A DNA stretch of 44,301 nucleotides, taken from the NCBI GenBank assembly GCA_905234685.1, contig CAJOIR010000018.1:1-44301 (forward strand), read 5' to 3'. This document shows positions 15,407 to 24,900 of this stretch, one piece after another (positions within the stretch are counted from its first letter, which is position 1; the number at the start of each line of letters is the position of its first letter). This stretch comes from Paludibacteraceae bacterium. Its GTDB lineage: Bacteria > Bacteroidota > Bacteroidia > Bacteroidales > Paludibacteraceae. A model generated the notes under the pieces. It saw only the letters and a list, made by a program, of their open reading frames with translations, did no database searches and was not told the DNA's origin. The position numbers were made by a program, and so were the translations under genes.

Positions 15407-16960
15407 TTATTCAATTATCTCCCAATAGCCACCGTTGTCAAAACCGATGCGACGGATTAGATTTTTTTGCTTCATCCTTTTAATTTGATAATTTACTCCA
15501 TCGCGTGTGATACCACATTTTTTAGCTATCTCGTCTATTGAAATCTCACGATTTTGTCTCATAAGTTCAATGATTTTCTGTGTAGTGGTCTGTGTAGTGG
15601 TCTGTGTAGAGGTCTGTGTAGTGGTCTGTGTAGTGGTCTGTGTAGTTTCTTCCCTACTTTTCTGTATGGTTTCTGTATGGTTTTCTGTGACATTTGTACT
15701 TTCAGTAGTTGTAGCCACACGTGTCGGCAACAATAATTCAGTTGCAAATATACTGGGATGTTCTGATAATACAGGACGTATGTGGTAAGCTTGCTCCCAT
15801 GTGGAAACAATCGCGGGGAATCCTGTACCCAGGTTCTCTCCGAATCCAATCATACGCATCATGTTCTGCATGTGTGGGTTACGCGCAAGTGAAGTTCCTC
15901 CTTTATAAATATCCTCTAACGGTAAACGCAACATGCCCGGGTTGGAGAAGAAGAAACCGTCTTCCCGCTTCTCTACTTTCAGCACTCCCGTCAGCAAATA
16001 ATCAGCATGGATAATCATGTTGGTAAATGCTTCACGTACCATGCGGTGCGCAGGTGTGTCATCTTTTCGCTGTATGCCTTCTAGTACGAACGGTCTTGGC
16101 AAGTCACGAGTAAGACGCGGCATGGTAAACATAAAGAAGTTAAATAGGTTGTTTTCCCATGTAAGGTCATACGTCAGTCGGTCAGAATAGCGCATGTCCC
16201 CATATAACTGCGTCAAATCCACATAGTCCATGCGGATATTAGAGAAGCATTCTCTTATCGGCAGGCCTTTGCCAAACATCATTAACCCGGCCATGGTCAA
16301 ACACTCCTTGCCCGTTTCTTGGTCTAAAGCAAGACCTCCCATCTGACGAAGAAACTCTTTATCGTCTAAACCGACCAACCAATGCTCTGGGTATATAGTC
16401 CGGAACATCTGCCGATAACCACGAAGCGTTTCTGAATCAATATCGGCAAGTGAACATCCATGAACCAACATTCCGTCATTTCCCTCTGCATTGGCGTCAC
16501 GTACCATGGCAAAGACATAATCTTTGCGGCACAAATAATCTCCTTCATGATTGCGGCGGAATGTTCCTTTGGTTAGATTATCGTTGATATAAACAGGCTT
16601 TGCACTATATTCAGCTTGCGGCACATGAATAGCAATGATATTCACACCGTCAACCGGCACTATCTGCACATCGTCATCCGTAAGCAGATTGACATTCACC
16701 TTATTCGGATTATTGGCCAAGTTCCAGAAGTCGATAATCAGTTTATCGGGATTAGCGACGCCTTGAATGGTGAAACGCCGGCTTGGCTCTGTTTCACTGC
16801 GGTGCTCTTCTATGCCTAACAGGATAGTACCGCCATACGAATTAGCAAACGACGAATACGTTTCCCAAAGACTATTTGGGAGTTTATTCTCGCATCGTTT
16901 ACATTCCAACGTAAGGCGTTCGCCTTGTTTGAGCAATTCATGTATTTGTTGCGCGGTCAT
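15407..16960 (-). CDS. AlbA_2 (Schlafen-like) putative transcriptional regulator with C-terminal wHTH
   Basis: 517 aa started at ATG 16,960-16,958. An open frame reaches 17,035, but the added 25 residues look like promoter translation and would cover the operator-like repeats. The N-terminal AlbA_2/Schlafen AAA_4 domain shows LTLECKRC and LWETYSSFANSYGGTILLGI. A HATPase-like C-terminal region (EAFTNMIIHADY near 300, GGTSLARNPHMQ, IGFGENLGTGF) follows. Then comes a TTTQ-repeat linker (439-461) and a winged helix with SIDEIAKKCGITRDGVNYQI. Proteins of this type are annotated as putative transcriptional regulators and are frequent beside defence genes. It lies directly upstream of the BREX operon in the same direction, so regulating that operon or itself is a reasonable inference. 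Confidence 0.85.
   Translation of the reverse strand: MTAQQIHELLKQGERLTLECKRCENKLPNSLWETYSSFANSYGGTILLGIEEHRSETEPSRRFTIQGVANPDKLIIDFWNLANNPNKVNVNLLTDDDVQIVPVDGVNIIAIHVPQAEYSAKPVYINDNLTKGTFRRNHEGDYLCRKDYVFAMVRDANAEGNDGMLVHGCSLADIDSETLRGYRQMFRTIYPEHWLVGLDDKEFLRQMGGLALDQETGKECLTMAGLMMFGKGLPIRECFSNIRMDYVDLTQLYGDMRYSDRLTYDLTWENNLFNFFMFTMPRLTRDLPRPFVLEGIQRKDDTPAHRMVREAFTNMIIHADYLLTGVLKVEKREDGFFFSNPGMLRLPLEDIYKGGTSLARNPHMQNMMRMIGFGENLGTGFPAIVSTWEQAYHIRPVLSEHPSIFATELLLPTRVATTTESTNVTENHTETIQKSREETTQTTTQTTTQTSTQTTTQTTTQKIIELMRQNREISIDEIAKKCGITRDGVNYQIKRMKQKNLIRRIGFDNGGYWEIIE
15577..15646. repeat. 12-bp tandem repeat tract inside the AlbA-type gene
   Basis: Five full copies of tctgtgtagtgg (the third has one substitution) plus a partial sixth. 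On the coding strand each copy encodes TTTQ, giving a Thr/Gln linker between the ATPase-like region and the wHTH. As the unit is a multiple of three, copy changes alter linker length without breaking the frame. Confidence 0.9.
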
Positions 16961-16987
16961 AGTAATAATCTCAAAATGGCTGCAATG

Positions 16988-17066
16988 GTACAAAAAATAA
17001 TTGACATATACAAATAATTTTGTACATTTGTACAAAGTCAGCCATATTTCCGAACAAAAATTGTAC
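16988..17066. promoter_or_regulatory. Four GTACAAA-type half sites upstream of the AlbA-type gene
   Basis: A perfect inverted repeat TTTGTAC-attt-GTACAAA lies at 17,019-17,036. Further half sites occur at 16,988-16,994 (GTACAAA) and 17,060-17,066 (aTTGTAC). The outer sites are spaced about 41-42 bp from the matching-orientation arm, close to four helical turns. The cluster covers 28-106 bp upstream of the start, so it probably overlaps the promoter and acts as an operator. The binding protein is unknown; the gene's own wHTH product is the first candidate. Confidence 0.65.
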
Positions 17067-17132
17067 GTTCACGTCATTCATCGCACCTTTCTCCGCAGTT
17101 TCCGTGAACTTGTCTGCGAACCTATTGAAAGA

Positions 17133-17666
17133 TTATTCAATGAACTTCCAATGGTCAATCGTATCGGCTCGGAAATAACGGTACTCGGCTTCCTTAATGG
17201 AAACTTTAAAAGGAGAGAAAGAGATAGATGAAATGATGTCCTTTATCTCGTCCAGATCGGCATCTTTCGCATCAATACGTCCCAACGTAATATGAATGAA
17301 GAAATCTTTGCTTATCTGCGAACCACTATGGATGGCCGCGTTTCGAAGCTCGTTAATCAGCGTCAATAACTCATCTGAAGGATGCGACGGTGCCAGATTG
17401 ATGATTAGTTCTTTCCCCGACTGAGTTTGAAAAGTTTCCAATCTGTCGAGGGTTATAGATGGCGCCTTCTTTCCAGAAAGGATGCGTGCAAAAGCCTCTC
17501 GTAACTCTTTCACATGAAAATCATCATGCATAAAAGCAACGGTGATATGATAAAAACCATTCTGCCAGCGAACCGGGATGCGTACTTCCTGCATGGCTTC
17601 GCATAATTCTTTATACCATTGTGCATTTCGCTGAACCGGAATCTTAAATTCAAGATAGTTCTTCAT
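17133..17666 (-). CDS. 2H phosphodiesterase / 2'-5' RNA ligase-like protein
   Basis: 177 aa with the two signature tetrads: HITV (H40, T42) and HITL (H125, T127), spaced as in the 2H superfamily, in a duplicated alpha/beta fold. Members open or hydrolyse 2',3'-cyclic or 2'-5' phosphodiester bonds in RNA and small nucleotides. The 3' end is 172 bp upstream of the AlbA-type start in the same direction. Its first 17 bases overlap the 3' end of the small upstream ORF. The substrate could be RNA ends or a cyclic nucleotide; neither can be chosen from sequence. Confidence 0.85.
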   Translation of the reverse strand: MKNYLEFKIPVQRNAQWYKELCEAMQEVRIPVRWQNGFYHITVAFMHDDFHVKELREAFARILSGKKAPSITLDRLETFQTQSGKELIINLAPSHPSDELLTLINELRNAAIHSGSQISKDFFIHITLGRIDAKDADLDEIKDIISSISFSPFKVSIKEAEYRYFRADTIDHWKFIE

Positions 17667-17847
17667 TGTTAGTAGATTTTTTATATAGTTGACGGAGAAT
17701 TTTTTGTATCCATTGTGGAGCTAAACTAATATCATGCAAGAAATCTTTCTCAGGAACATGCGTGAGATGCATGGAAATGATTCCTAACTCTTCGTCGGTT
17801 AGTTCATCTGCTCCATAATCGCGCATGGACAAGACAATATCTTGCAT
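17650..17847 (-). CDS. 65-aa hypothetical protein next to the tRNA fragment
   Basis: Started at ATG 17,847-17,845 (MQDIVLSMRDYGADELTDEEL). An in-frame ATG at 17,991 would give 113 aa, but that extension is the antisense translation of the tRNA fragment and terminator (it reads CGRDSNSR, a well-known artefact of tRNA T arms), so it is rejected. The remaining protein is acidic and helical with no recognised family (APQWIQKILRQLYKK near the end). It overlaps the 2H phosphodiesterase by 17 bases. It may be an intact small gene or one truncated at its 5' end by the integration event. Confidence 0.45.
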   Translation of the reverse strand: MQDIVLSMRDYGADELTDEELGIISMHLTHVPEKDFLHDISLAPQWIQKILRQLYKKSTNNEELS

Positions 17848-17897
17848 CAAGAATGACTTATAAGCGAAGATCTTGTGGTCAGAAGTGTGCACAAAAC

Positions 17898-17922
17898 GCG
17901 AGTTCGAGTCTCGTCCGCACCG
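17898..17922 (+). tRNA. 3' fragment of a tRNA gene (T arm and acceptor strand), likely att site
   Basis: GCGAG (17,898-17,902), loop TTCGAGT (17,903-17,909) and CTCGT (17,910-17,914) form a canonical T arm, followed by a 7-nt acceptor strand CCGCACC and discriminator G. The matching 5' acceptor half (GGTGCGG) and the D and anticodon arms are absent from the 80 bp upstream. So this is a tRNA remnant, not a functional gene. Integrases targeting tRNA genes leave such a copy at the end of the inserted element farther from the restored tRNA. The orientation implies that the inserted DNA lies to the left. The tRNA identity is not determinable. Confidence 0.8.
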
Positions 17923-17924
17923 CA

Positions 17925-17952
17925 AAAAGGAGTCACAAAGGTGGCTCCTTTT
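17925..17952. terminator. Bidirectional intrinsic terminator after the tRNA fragment
   Basis: A 12-bp stem (aaaaggagtcac with gtggctcctttt, one G-T wobble) around loop aaag, with T-rich sequence after the stem on the plus strand and a run of five T at the stem end on the minus strand. It can end the tRNA transcript from the left and the BASS-gene transcript (stop at 17,988) from the right. Confidence 0.85.
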
Positions 17953-17987
17953 CTTTCTATTAATCAAAATTTCGCTTGTGTTGTTCA

Positions 17988-18929
17988 TCATGTAATTTTA
18001 TTTTTATCCATCTTCCGTGAATAGATGCGCGCAACAATCGCACCGCTGATATTATGCCATACGCTGAAAATGGCACCCGGGATGGTAGCCATCGGATAAG
18101 CGGCAAAGTGAATTGTAGCTAATGACGAAGCCAGTCCGGAGTTCTGCATACCTACCTCAATGGAGATTGCGCTTTTCTTCGGGTCAGCAAGACCTAACAA
18201 TCGTCCTATCAGATAGCCAAGACCCAAGCCGAAGAGGTTATGAAGCATCACCACAATGATGATTATAAGACCGCCAGCCAGCAGTTTGGAGGCATTTGCA
18301 GAAATGACGATAGCGACAGTGAAGGCAATAGCCACTGATGAGAATGCAGGGAGATAGACCTTCGCCTTCTCTGTAAATGATGGCCATAGTCCATTCACAA
18401 TGATTCCCGCAACAATAGGTAGGATAACCACCAACAGAATACTCAACAGCATACCCGCCACATCCACATCGATGCTCTTTCCCGCCAGCATCCATGTCAG
18501 CAGAGGTGTCAGCAGTGGGGCTAGCAAGGTAGAAATGCCTGTCATTCCTACCGACAAAGCGAGGTCGCCTTTCGCTAAATAGGTGATAACATTCGATGCC
18601 GTACCGCCCGGGCAACAGCCGACCAGCACTACACCAAGCGCCAAGGCCTCGTCGAGTTGAAAGGCTTTTGCCAGCACCCATGCCAAGAGCGGCATCACAG
18701 TGAACTGAGCCACGCAACCGATGATGATATCTTTCGGGCGACTGAAAACGATTTTGAAATCGTTGAGATTCAGCGTCAGTCCCATGCCAAACATAATGAC
18801 ACCCAACAGGTAGTTGATGGTTTTTGTGGGTATCGGTTGCAACACAGAGGGGAATGCCAAAGCCAACAATGACGCCGCCAGTACCAGCACGGCCATGTAT
18901 TCCGATATATAATGACAGAGTTTTTTCAT
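17988..18929 (-). CDS. Bile acid:sodium symporter family (BASS/SBF) transporter
   Basis: 313 aa with about ten hydrophobic segments. Family signatures include FGMGLTLNLNDF (N-terminal part), GCCPGGTASNVITYLAKGD in the crossover region, and VGMQNSGLASSLA near the C terminus. These Na+-coupled carriers take up organic anions; bacterial members move pantoate, pyruvate-like acids or others. It lies 69 bp downstream of gltS in the same direction and ends at the bidirectional terminator, so it is the last gene of a three-gene operon. Substrate unknown. Confidence 0.92.
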   Translation of the reverse strand: MKKLCHYISEYMAVLVLAASLLALAFPSVLQPIPTKTINYLLGVIMFGMGLTLNLNDFKIVFSRPKDIIIGCVAQFTVMPLLAWVLAKAFQLDEALALGVVLVGCCPGGTASNVITYLAKGDLALSVGMTGISTLLAPLLTPLLTWMLAGKSIDVDVAGMLLSILLVVILPIVAGIIVNGLWPSFTEKAKVYLPAFSSVAIAFTVAIVISANASKLLAGGLIIIIVVMLHNLFGLGLGYLIGRLLGLADPKKSAISIEVGMQNSGLASSLATIHFAAYPMATIPGAIFSVWHNISGAIVARIYSRKMDKNKIT

Positions 18930-18998
18930 TGCAGGTTATATGCGTTCCTTTTGTCTCATCAATGTTCTATCATGAATTGACACTCAGACATGCTTTCG

Positions 18999-20267
18999 TT
19001 ACAGAAGATTCAGGAAGATGGTGATGATGCCGGTATTGATGAGATCTGCAAACATAGCACCTATGATAGGCACGATAAGGAAAGGTTTGACCGTATAGTG
19101 GTATTTATAGCACACGGCGCTCATGTTCGCCATCGCATTGGGCGTGGCTCCGAGTCCGAAACCGCATATACCGGCACATAGTACAGCCGCATCGTAGTTG
19201 CGACCTAACAGAGGGAAGGCGACGAAGAACACGAACAGCACCATCATCAACACCTGCGATACCAGAATGACAACCAACGGAAGAGCGAGGCTCTGCAGTT
19301 CCCACAAACGCAAGGATATCATCGCCATACCGAGGAATAGGGACAGGCAGATATTACCCACACTGATGATGCGATCCATATCCAGCAGTTTATCTGCTTT
19401 CACCCACATACCGTTCTCTTTGTAGGGGATAAAGCCTATTGTATTGCGCATGATGGCGGCTAATATCAAGGCACCGAAATAGGATGGGAACGTGACACCC
19501 GTCTTGGCGAGCGCCCAACTCAACAAAGTGCCGCCCCCCATAGCTAAGAGGATCCAATAACACGCCTTTGCATACTGCCGGAACTCCTGCTCGTTGGAAC
19601 TGATACGTTTGGCACGTCCCGTAGGCGAAGCCTCGTCGCTCTCGATACCCGCCATCGCAGGGTCAATATCCTCATTGGGCGCCTGCATCTGTTCCTGAGT
19701 TAGTTTTTTGCGGATAATGAACTCTGCCAACGGTCCGCCCACCATCGAACCGGCTATCAGACCGAACGTAGCAGCCGCCATGCCTATGGTTCCCGCACCT
19801 TGCAGTCCCATTCCTTCCAGTACATCTGCGAAGCCTCCCGCCGTACCGTGTCCGCCAGTCATGGACACGCTGCCGGCAGCGATGCCGATAAGCGAATCAA
19901 CCCCCAAGAGGCGCGTAATACCCCACGGCATCAGGTTCTGCAGCGTGATGATAAGCACTAACAACACCAGCATGATTGCCAATGCCTTGCCGCCCTGCTT
20001 GAGCACTTTCAAGTCGCTCTGGAAACCGACGCTTGTAAAGAAAGCCAGCATAAAGACATCCCTCAGCGTGCCGTCGAACGACAACTCTACATTAAACCAG
20101 CCATAAAGCGCTAAGCCGAGCAAGGAGAAGAGGATACCGCCGCTTACCGGCGACGGGATACAGAACCGCTGCAGGAAGGCAACTTTTCGCGTTAACACCA
20201 TTCCAACCAAGAGCGCAAAGGCTCCAATGCCCGCCGTTTGAATCATGTTCAGGTCAAGACTTGTCAT
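18999..20267 (-). CDS. gltS: Sodium/glutamate symporter GltS
   Basis: 422 aa, normal size for GltS. Motifs: SPVSGGILFSLLGL near residue 38, LAFFTSVGFQSDLK, the conserved GSVSMTGGHGTAG loop near 135, and CGFGLGATPNAMANM in the second repeat. About ten membrane segments with a long charged cytoplasmic loop in the middle (about 185-225). GltS imports glutamate together with Na+ across the inner membrane. It starts 18 bp after the TonB-receptor-like gene. Confidence 0.93.
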   Translation of the reverse strand: MTSLDLNMIQTAGIGAFALLVGMVLTRKVAFLQRFCIPSPVSGGILFSLLGLALYGWFNVELSFDGTLRDVFMLAFFTSVGFQSDLKVLKQGGKALAIMLVLLVLIITLQNLMPWGITRLLGVDSLIGIAAGSVSMTGGHGTAGGFADVLEGMGLQGAGTIGMAAATFGLIAGSMVGGPLAEFIIRKKLTQEQMQAPNEDIDPAMAGIESDEASPTGRAKRISSNEQEFRQYAKACYWILLAMGGGTLLSWALAKTGVTFPSYFGALILAAIMRNTIGFIPYKENGMWVKADKLLDMDRIISVGNICLSLFLGMAMISLRLWELQSLALPLVVILVSQVLMMVLFVFFVAFPLLGRNYDAAVLCAGICGFGLGATPNAMANMSAVCYKYHYTVKPFLIVPIIGAMFADLINTGIITIFLNLL

Positions 20268-20285
20268 ACGCTATCCCTTTCATAA

Positions 20286-21833
20286 TTAAAATCTATACTG
20301 TATCTTAATATTGGCAGCATGCCGGTTGACCTTCGCCTCTTTGCAGAAGGAATCAAACATATCGTGCCATTCGACTGCCAGATTCAAGAAATTGCCAATT
20401 TGTTTGTTCACCGACAGACAACCATATACGGGTGTGCCGTAAAGGTCACGTAAAGGCGACTTGGGCGTGAAATAGACGAGCTGCAAGCCGATCTGCCATT
20501 GGCGGGGAAGATACGCCGTCGGCGCACATCGAACAGATGCAAAAACTGTACTCTTTGCAATACGCAGATTCGCTCCTCCAGTCAGCGTCACCCATTGGGT
20601 TTTCCAATACGCCGAGGCGCCTATTTCACCAAAATTTTCTTCGCCTTCCACAATATAGAAACTCGCATCCGGCTGAATCGTCAACTTCTGCGTACTATAG
20701 GCATAAGCCATCTTAACCTGGTTGATATCCCGTTCCTGCATCAGCCCTTTAGGATTCTCCCATTCCAGAGCAGGGTTATAATATTTGCGGTAATAGCCCA
20801 ACTGAATCTGATGCCGGTTATTGGGCACAAAAATGACACAGGCATTCGTGTTGTTGCGCACATCAAAATGCTTTTGTACACCTTCGGTATCAGTCAACTG
20901 GTAGTTATAGAACATCACACGATGACCCACCGTAAACCGCCATTGCGGCAGACTATATGTGAACTGCAGGTAGATATCATGGTTGAATACGTTCCAACTC
21001 CTTTCCGTACCTTTTTGCCTCGTCATCTGGTAATCGCCTTCCGCTCCCACCATCATGTCCAAACCTTTCACCACAGGCGTATTCAGTTCAAGCACAAACA
21101 TAGGTAATTGGTTGACCGTCACAGGATCGGTAGCATACTGATAACCGCCTAAGACCAAAAGTTCCGTGCCCTTGTCGTTGAACGTGTGGAAGTACCGTGC
21201 CCGGCCCATGATTTTCTGCGAATGTCCTTCTGGTAGCACCAGGTATTGCTGGGTCAGATAGGTCAACAACTTGTTCCGCTCGTCAAAGCGATTGGTCATG
21301 TGAAGCGACACATACTCCTTATGCCCTTTCTGATAGCGATAAGTAGCGTTAGCGTAGAGGTCAGTACGCTTACTGCCGTATAGCACATTCACCGTCCCAT
21401 TGCCCTCCAACTCTTTGCCAAAACCGCCTTGACCTTCCACGAATCCTTTTAAGGTGTCAGCAGGCATCGCCATGTTGATATCCAGAACCCTACCTGTTCC
21501 GATTGTTCCCTTCGCCACACCCGTGTTAGTGCAGACCTGAATCTTGGCGATGTCCTTGGCCTTCATCTGATTAAGTATCAACCGCACATCGCCATTGATT
21601 GGCACGTTGTCGATGCGGAGGTTATAGGTAGCTATTACCTCTTCAAAACCTCTTATCATCAAGTCCGGCATCATCTGGAGCACATCAAGCAACGACTCTT
21701 CCCCAGTCAGTTCCATGCGCTGAGGATAAATCATTGTCCGGTCAGCCTTCACCTCTATGACAGGCAAACTGTCCTCAGCATATAATGCAGATAAGAGGCA
21801 ACAGACCATCAAAACGGTAATAGTTCTATACAT
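20286..21833 (-). CDS. Small TonB-receptor-like outer-membrane beta-barrel protein
   Basis: 515 aa with a signal peptide (MYRTITVLMVCCLLSALYA) followed by a plug-like domain: LTGEESLLDVLQMMPDLMI, LRIDNVPINGDVRLILNQM and VLDINMAMP. A C-terminal barrel of alternating aromatic strands ends with Phe (IKIQYRF). The full length is well below typical TonB receptors (650 residues and more), and no CarboxypepD_reg-like domain is present. It may be a reduced barrel without true transport function. First gene of the operon with gltS and the BASS gene; the link to their substrates is not shown. The 127 bp upstream contains only a small tacgt/acgta inverted repeat and no clear -7 box. Confidence 0.75.
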   Translation of the reverse strand: MYRTITVLMVCCLLSALYAEDSLPVIEVKADRTMIYPQRMELTGEESLLDVLQMMPDLMIRGFEEVIATYNLRIDNVPINGDVRLILNQMKAKDIAKIQVCTNTGVAKGTIGTGRVLDINMAMPADTLKGFVEGQGGFGKELEGNGTVNVLYGSKRTDLYANATYRYQKGHKEYVSLHMTNRFDERNKLLTYLTQQYLVLPEGHSQKIMGRARYFHTFNDKGTELLVLGGYQYATDPVTVNQLPMFVLELNTPVVKGLDMMVGAEGDYQMTRQKGTERSWNVFNHDIYLQFTYSLPQWRFTVGHRVMFYNYQLTDTEGVQKHFDVRNNTNACVIFVPNNRHQIQLGYYRKYYNPALEWENPKGLMQERDINQVKMAYAYSTQKLTIQPDASFYIVEGEENFGEIGASAYWKTQWVTLTGGANLRIAKSTVFASVRCAPTAYLPRQWQIGLQLVYFTPKSPLRDLYGTPVYGCLSVNKQIGNFLNLAVEWHDMFDSFCKEAKVNRHAANIKIQYRF

Positions 21834-21960
21834 TCCTAATAAATACTACGTGTTTACGTACTCCTTGAAGGTCGATTGGTAAGGATGTAAATTACTCCTT
21901 TGTGTTCTTTGATCATATGTGGTATTTGTTGCGTTTTGGGCGCGAATATTTATTAGAAGA

Positions 21961-24900
21961 TTAGAACGGGTAGCCTATGCCGAAGTTGACGCGCAGGGCG
22001 TCGAGTGCAGATGGAATGTTGAAATAGGTATTGATAGGTTGCGTGATGTCGGGTTTGCCTTCTTTGTCGTAACGGAAAGTCTGATACGGGGCATGAATGC
22101 CCACGCCGATGTCAAGACGAATGACAAGTCCGTCTATGTCAAGGCGCAAACCGGCGCCGGTGCCAAGGGCAATCTGGCGGGCGAAGTCGGGATTATTATA
22201 CACGCCGTCATACAGCGTCTCAGGAATCTCTAAGCGCGTGATATAATCTTCCATTCCGGCGGTTTTAAACAGGTCAACCGTTGAGAACCAGTTCCATACG
22301 TTACCCGCATCAACGAAGGCGGCTCCGTAGAGTTTCCACACAATAGGGAAACGAAGTTCGAAGTTGGCCTCCAGTTTCACATCTCCTGCGTGAAAGAAGT
22401 TCTGGTTGTATTTGGCGGAATAGAAGTTACCCGGACCATAGGCGTAAGGCGAAGACGCACGAAGGCTGTTAGGCCCGCCAGCATAGAATGCTTCTGAAAG
22501 CGGAGCGAAATTGGAGTTACCGACAGGCATGTTGGCACCCGCAAAGAGGCGCGTGGCGATAGAGACCTTGTCGGTGAGATTGAATTTATTACGCAGTTCA
22601 GCAGAGAGTTTGACAAACTGGTTGAAGGTGATTTTTCCGAGCGGCTTGTCCTCGTCGTCCCACTTGTATCCAAAGAGGCAGTAGATGGCGTTGATGAGAT
22701 TGCCTGCCTCCTTGACACCGAGATTGAACATCGTGTTCACGGCCCGTTTGGCGCGGTAGTCATTATAGATAAAGTTATAGCCGACGGAGGGGATGAATTC
22801 GTCCCCGGCGATGACTTTTATCAGTTGAGGGTATTCCGCCGCTTTGTCGAGCAGGCTGTCAGTCTCGGTTTTCATCAGCACAACGGAAAGCGAGAAGGGC
22901 GTGAAGGCATGGGTGATGTAAGACGAGTGAGGAGATTGGATGAAATAGGTGAATGAGCCCGTAAGTTTGTGCACGCCATAGCCCCCTGCTATGTTCTCGT
23001 ACTGGTAACCGAGCATATAACGGGTGTCGCCATCAGGATTGCTCTCGCCTGTCCAATGCAGGTATGGGAAAATGAGTGAAGCATTGAGACCGAGTTTGTA
23101 GGTATCGGTCTTCTTTGGGTCACCTGGATGTCGGTTGCGCAGTGCCCAGTAGTAGGCACCATTGCCTTTCAGCGTAAACGTTTCGCCATTGCCCAAGACG
23201 TTTTTTATACTCGATTTGAGGGTGAGGTCAGGACCGATACTGTTGTTAGAACGGTAAGCAATGCCCGCGTCTGCGGTAAAACCGTATGTTCGGGTGATGC
23301 TGTCGCCACGGTATAGTTCTTGGCGGCGCCAGTCTTTAATGGCGCGTACGCCGAGACCGGCTTTGTAAAGTTCTCCTTCAAGGACATTGTTATAGTCACG
23401 TTGTGAGAAGAGACGCAGTAGGACGCTGCCGTCCTTAGTCAGTTTGTAATCCGCTGTGAGGTTGTTCAGCAGTCCGTTGGTTTCGTTCACTTCGGGGTTG
23501 TCGGTGAGAGTAGAGCCGAGTGTGACACGCAGTTTATCTTTGAAGAAAGACTTGCTGATGGATATGTTCATATCGTTGGTCTTGCCCGAAGCGTGCGTGC
23601 TCTGTCCGCTACTGATGTCTATATCGATGAACTTACCAACTTTGGAATTCGCCAAAGCGGCATTGATACGGCTGTTGATGATGGATGAGAGGGCGTATCC
23701 GTCGCGTTGCGCCGCTACGTTACTTTCGCCCACATACATGCCTGTAGCAAGCAGAGTTGCCGCCAGTCCTTCGCGCGTCTCTTCGTCGAGTGATGCCAGT
23801 TCGCGCGTTATGGTCTCGTCTTTCGGCGCTTCAAGGAAGAAACCGATGCTGTTCAGGCCTATAGAGTCCAGTACGCCGTTCACGCGTACGCCGGTGGTAA
23901 AATCGACACGTCGTGTCTCTTCGCCGGCCGACTCGACATCAGCTTTCACTTTCTGGGATGCAGAGACGTTGAGTCTGGTCTGTCCGATGGGTCCATTGAA
24001 GGCGACATGACTGCCGGAATCCACATGAAAAGGCATGATGGGGTATGCCTTGGGCGAGTAGCGGACGAAACCATCGTCCACGTTAATCCTACCGCCGAGG
24101 TCGAGTGCGCCGTCAGCTGTACCATAGCGCACGTTAACCGTGCCGTGGGGTTTAACTTGGGCAAGGTTTTTCTTGCTGATGGGATATGTGATGTCGGTGA
24201 CGGGAAGGATTGTTACGTCCACATCAGCGATGATACTGTCTAATGGACCTGTGACGTGACCGCGAATGTCGGTCGCCAAGTCGCCATAAACTGGTATCGG
24301 ACCGCCTTTCGGCAGTTTTGCCGGTGCAAAACTATCTGCCGCCAATGCGATGTCCATGCGCATGGTATTGAGGTCGAGACCGCCAGTAAGGGAGAGATAG
24401 GTACTATCTGCGGCGTATATCGGCAGATTGTTGAGGTCAATATGGTTGTGGGACATAATGATAGGTGTTTTGCCAAGGCTGACACCTACTTGGTATGGCT
24501 TGTACAAGGCAGATATACCGAGCGGTTGCACCTCTGCGGAGATGTCGGTTTTTGCAGGCAATCCGTCCACAGAAGCGAAAGCACGTATTGCACCGTTGAG
24601 GTCTATATCAGTGAGTGTGACAAAACTGCTTACGAGTTCCAGAGGAATGTCTTCCGTTTGAACGTCTGCACGAATGGCGTTCGGATAATCCTGCGAGGGA
24701 ACTATTTGCAAGTCTATGGTGTGGTTGCCCAATTCCTTGTTGCCATAGTAGATACTATCAAGAGTCAAGCGTCCGTCGCCGTGCAGGTCACGCCCGTTGC
24801 GCTCCAGATTCATGGAGAGCGCGGCATCGGTACATAGGTCATATATGCTCATAGCGCCCTCTGTCAAGTACGTATTGGCGAGGAGAGACGCATTCGTCTT

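Noticed and set aside
15577..15646. CRISPR array
   Set aside because: The repeats are 12 bp, contiguous and without spacers, and they lie in a coding frame.
16961..17035. 25-residue N-terminal extension of the AlbA-type protein
   Set aside because: It would translate the promoter and operator-like repeats; the AlbA domain starts naturally at MTAQQIHELL.
17848..17991. N-terminal extension of the small ORF at 17,650, giving 113 aa
   Set aside because: It translates the antisense of a tRNA T arm (CGRDSNSR) and a terminator hairpin; transcription from the BASS gene should stop there.
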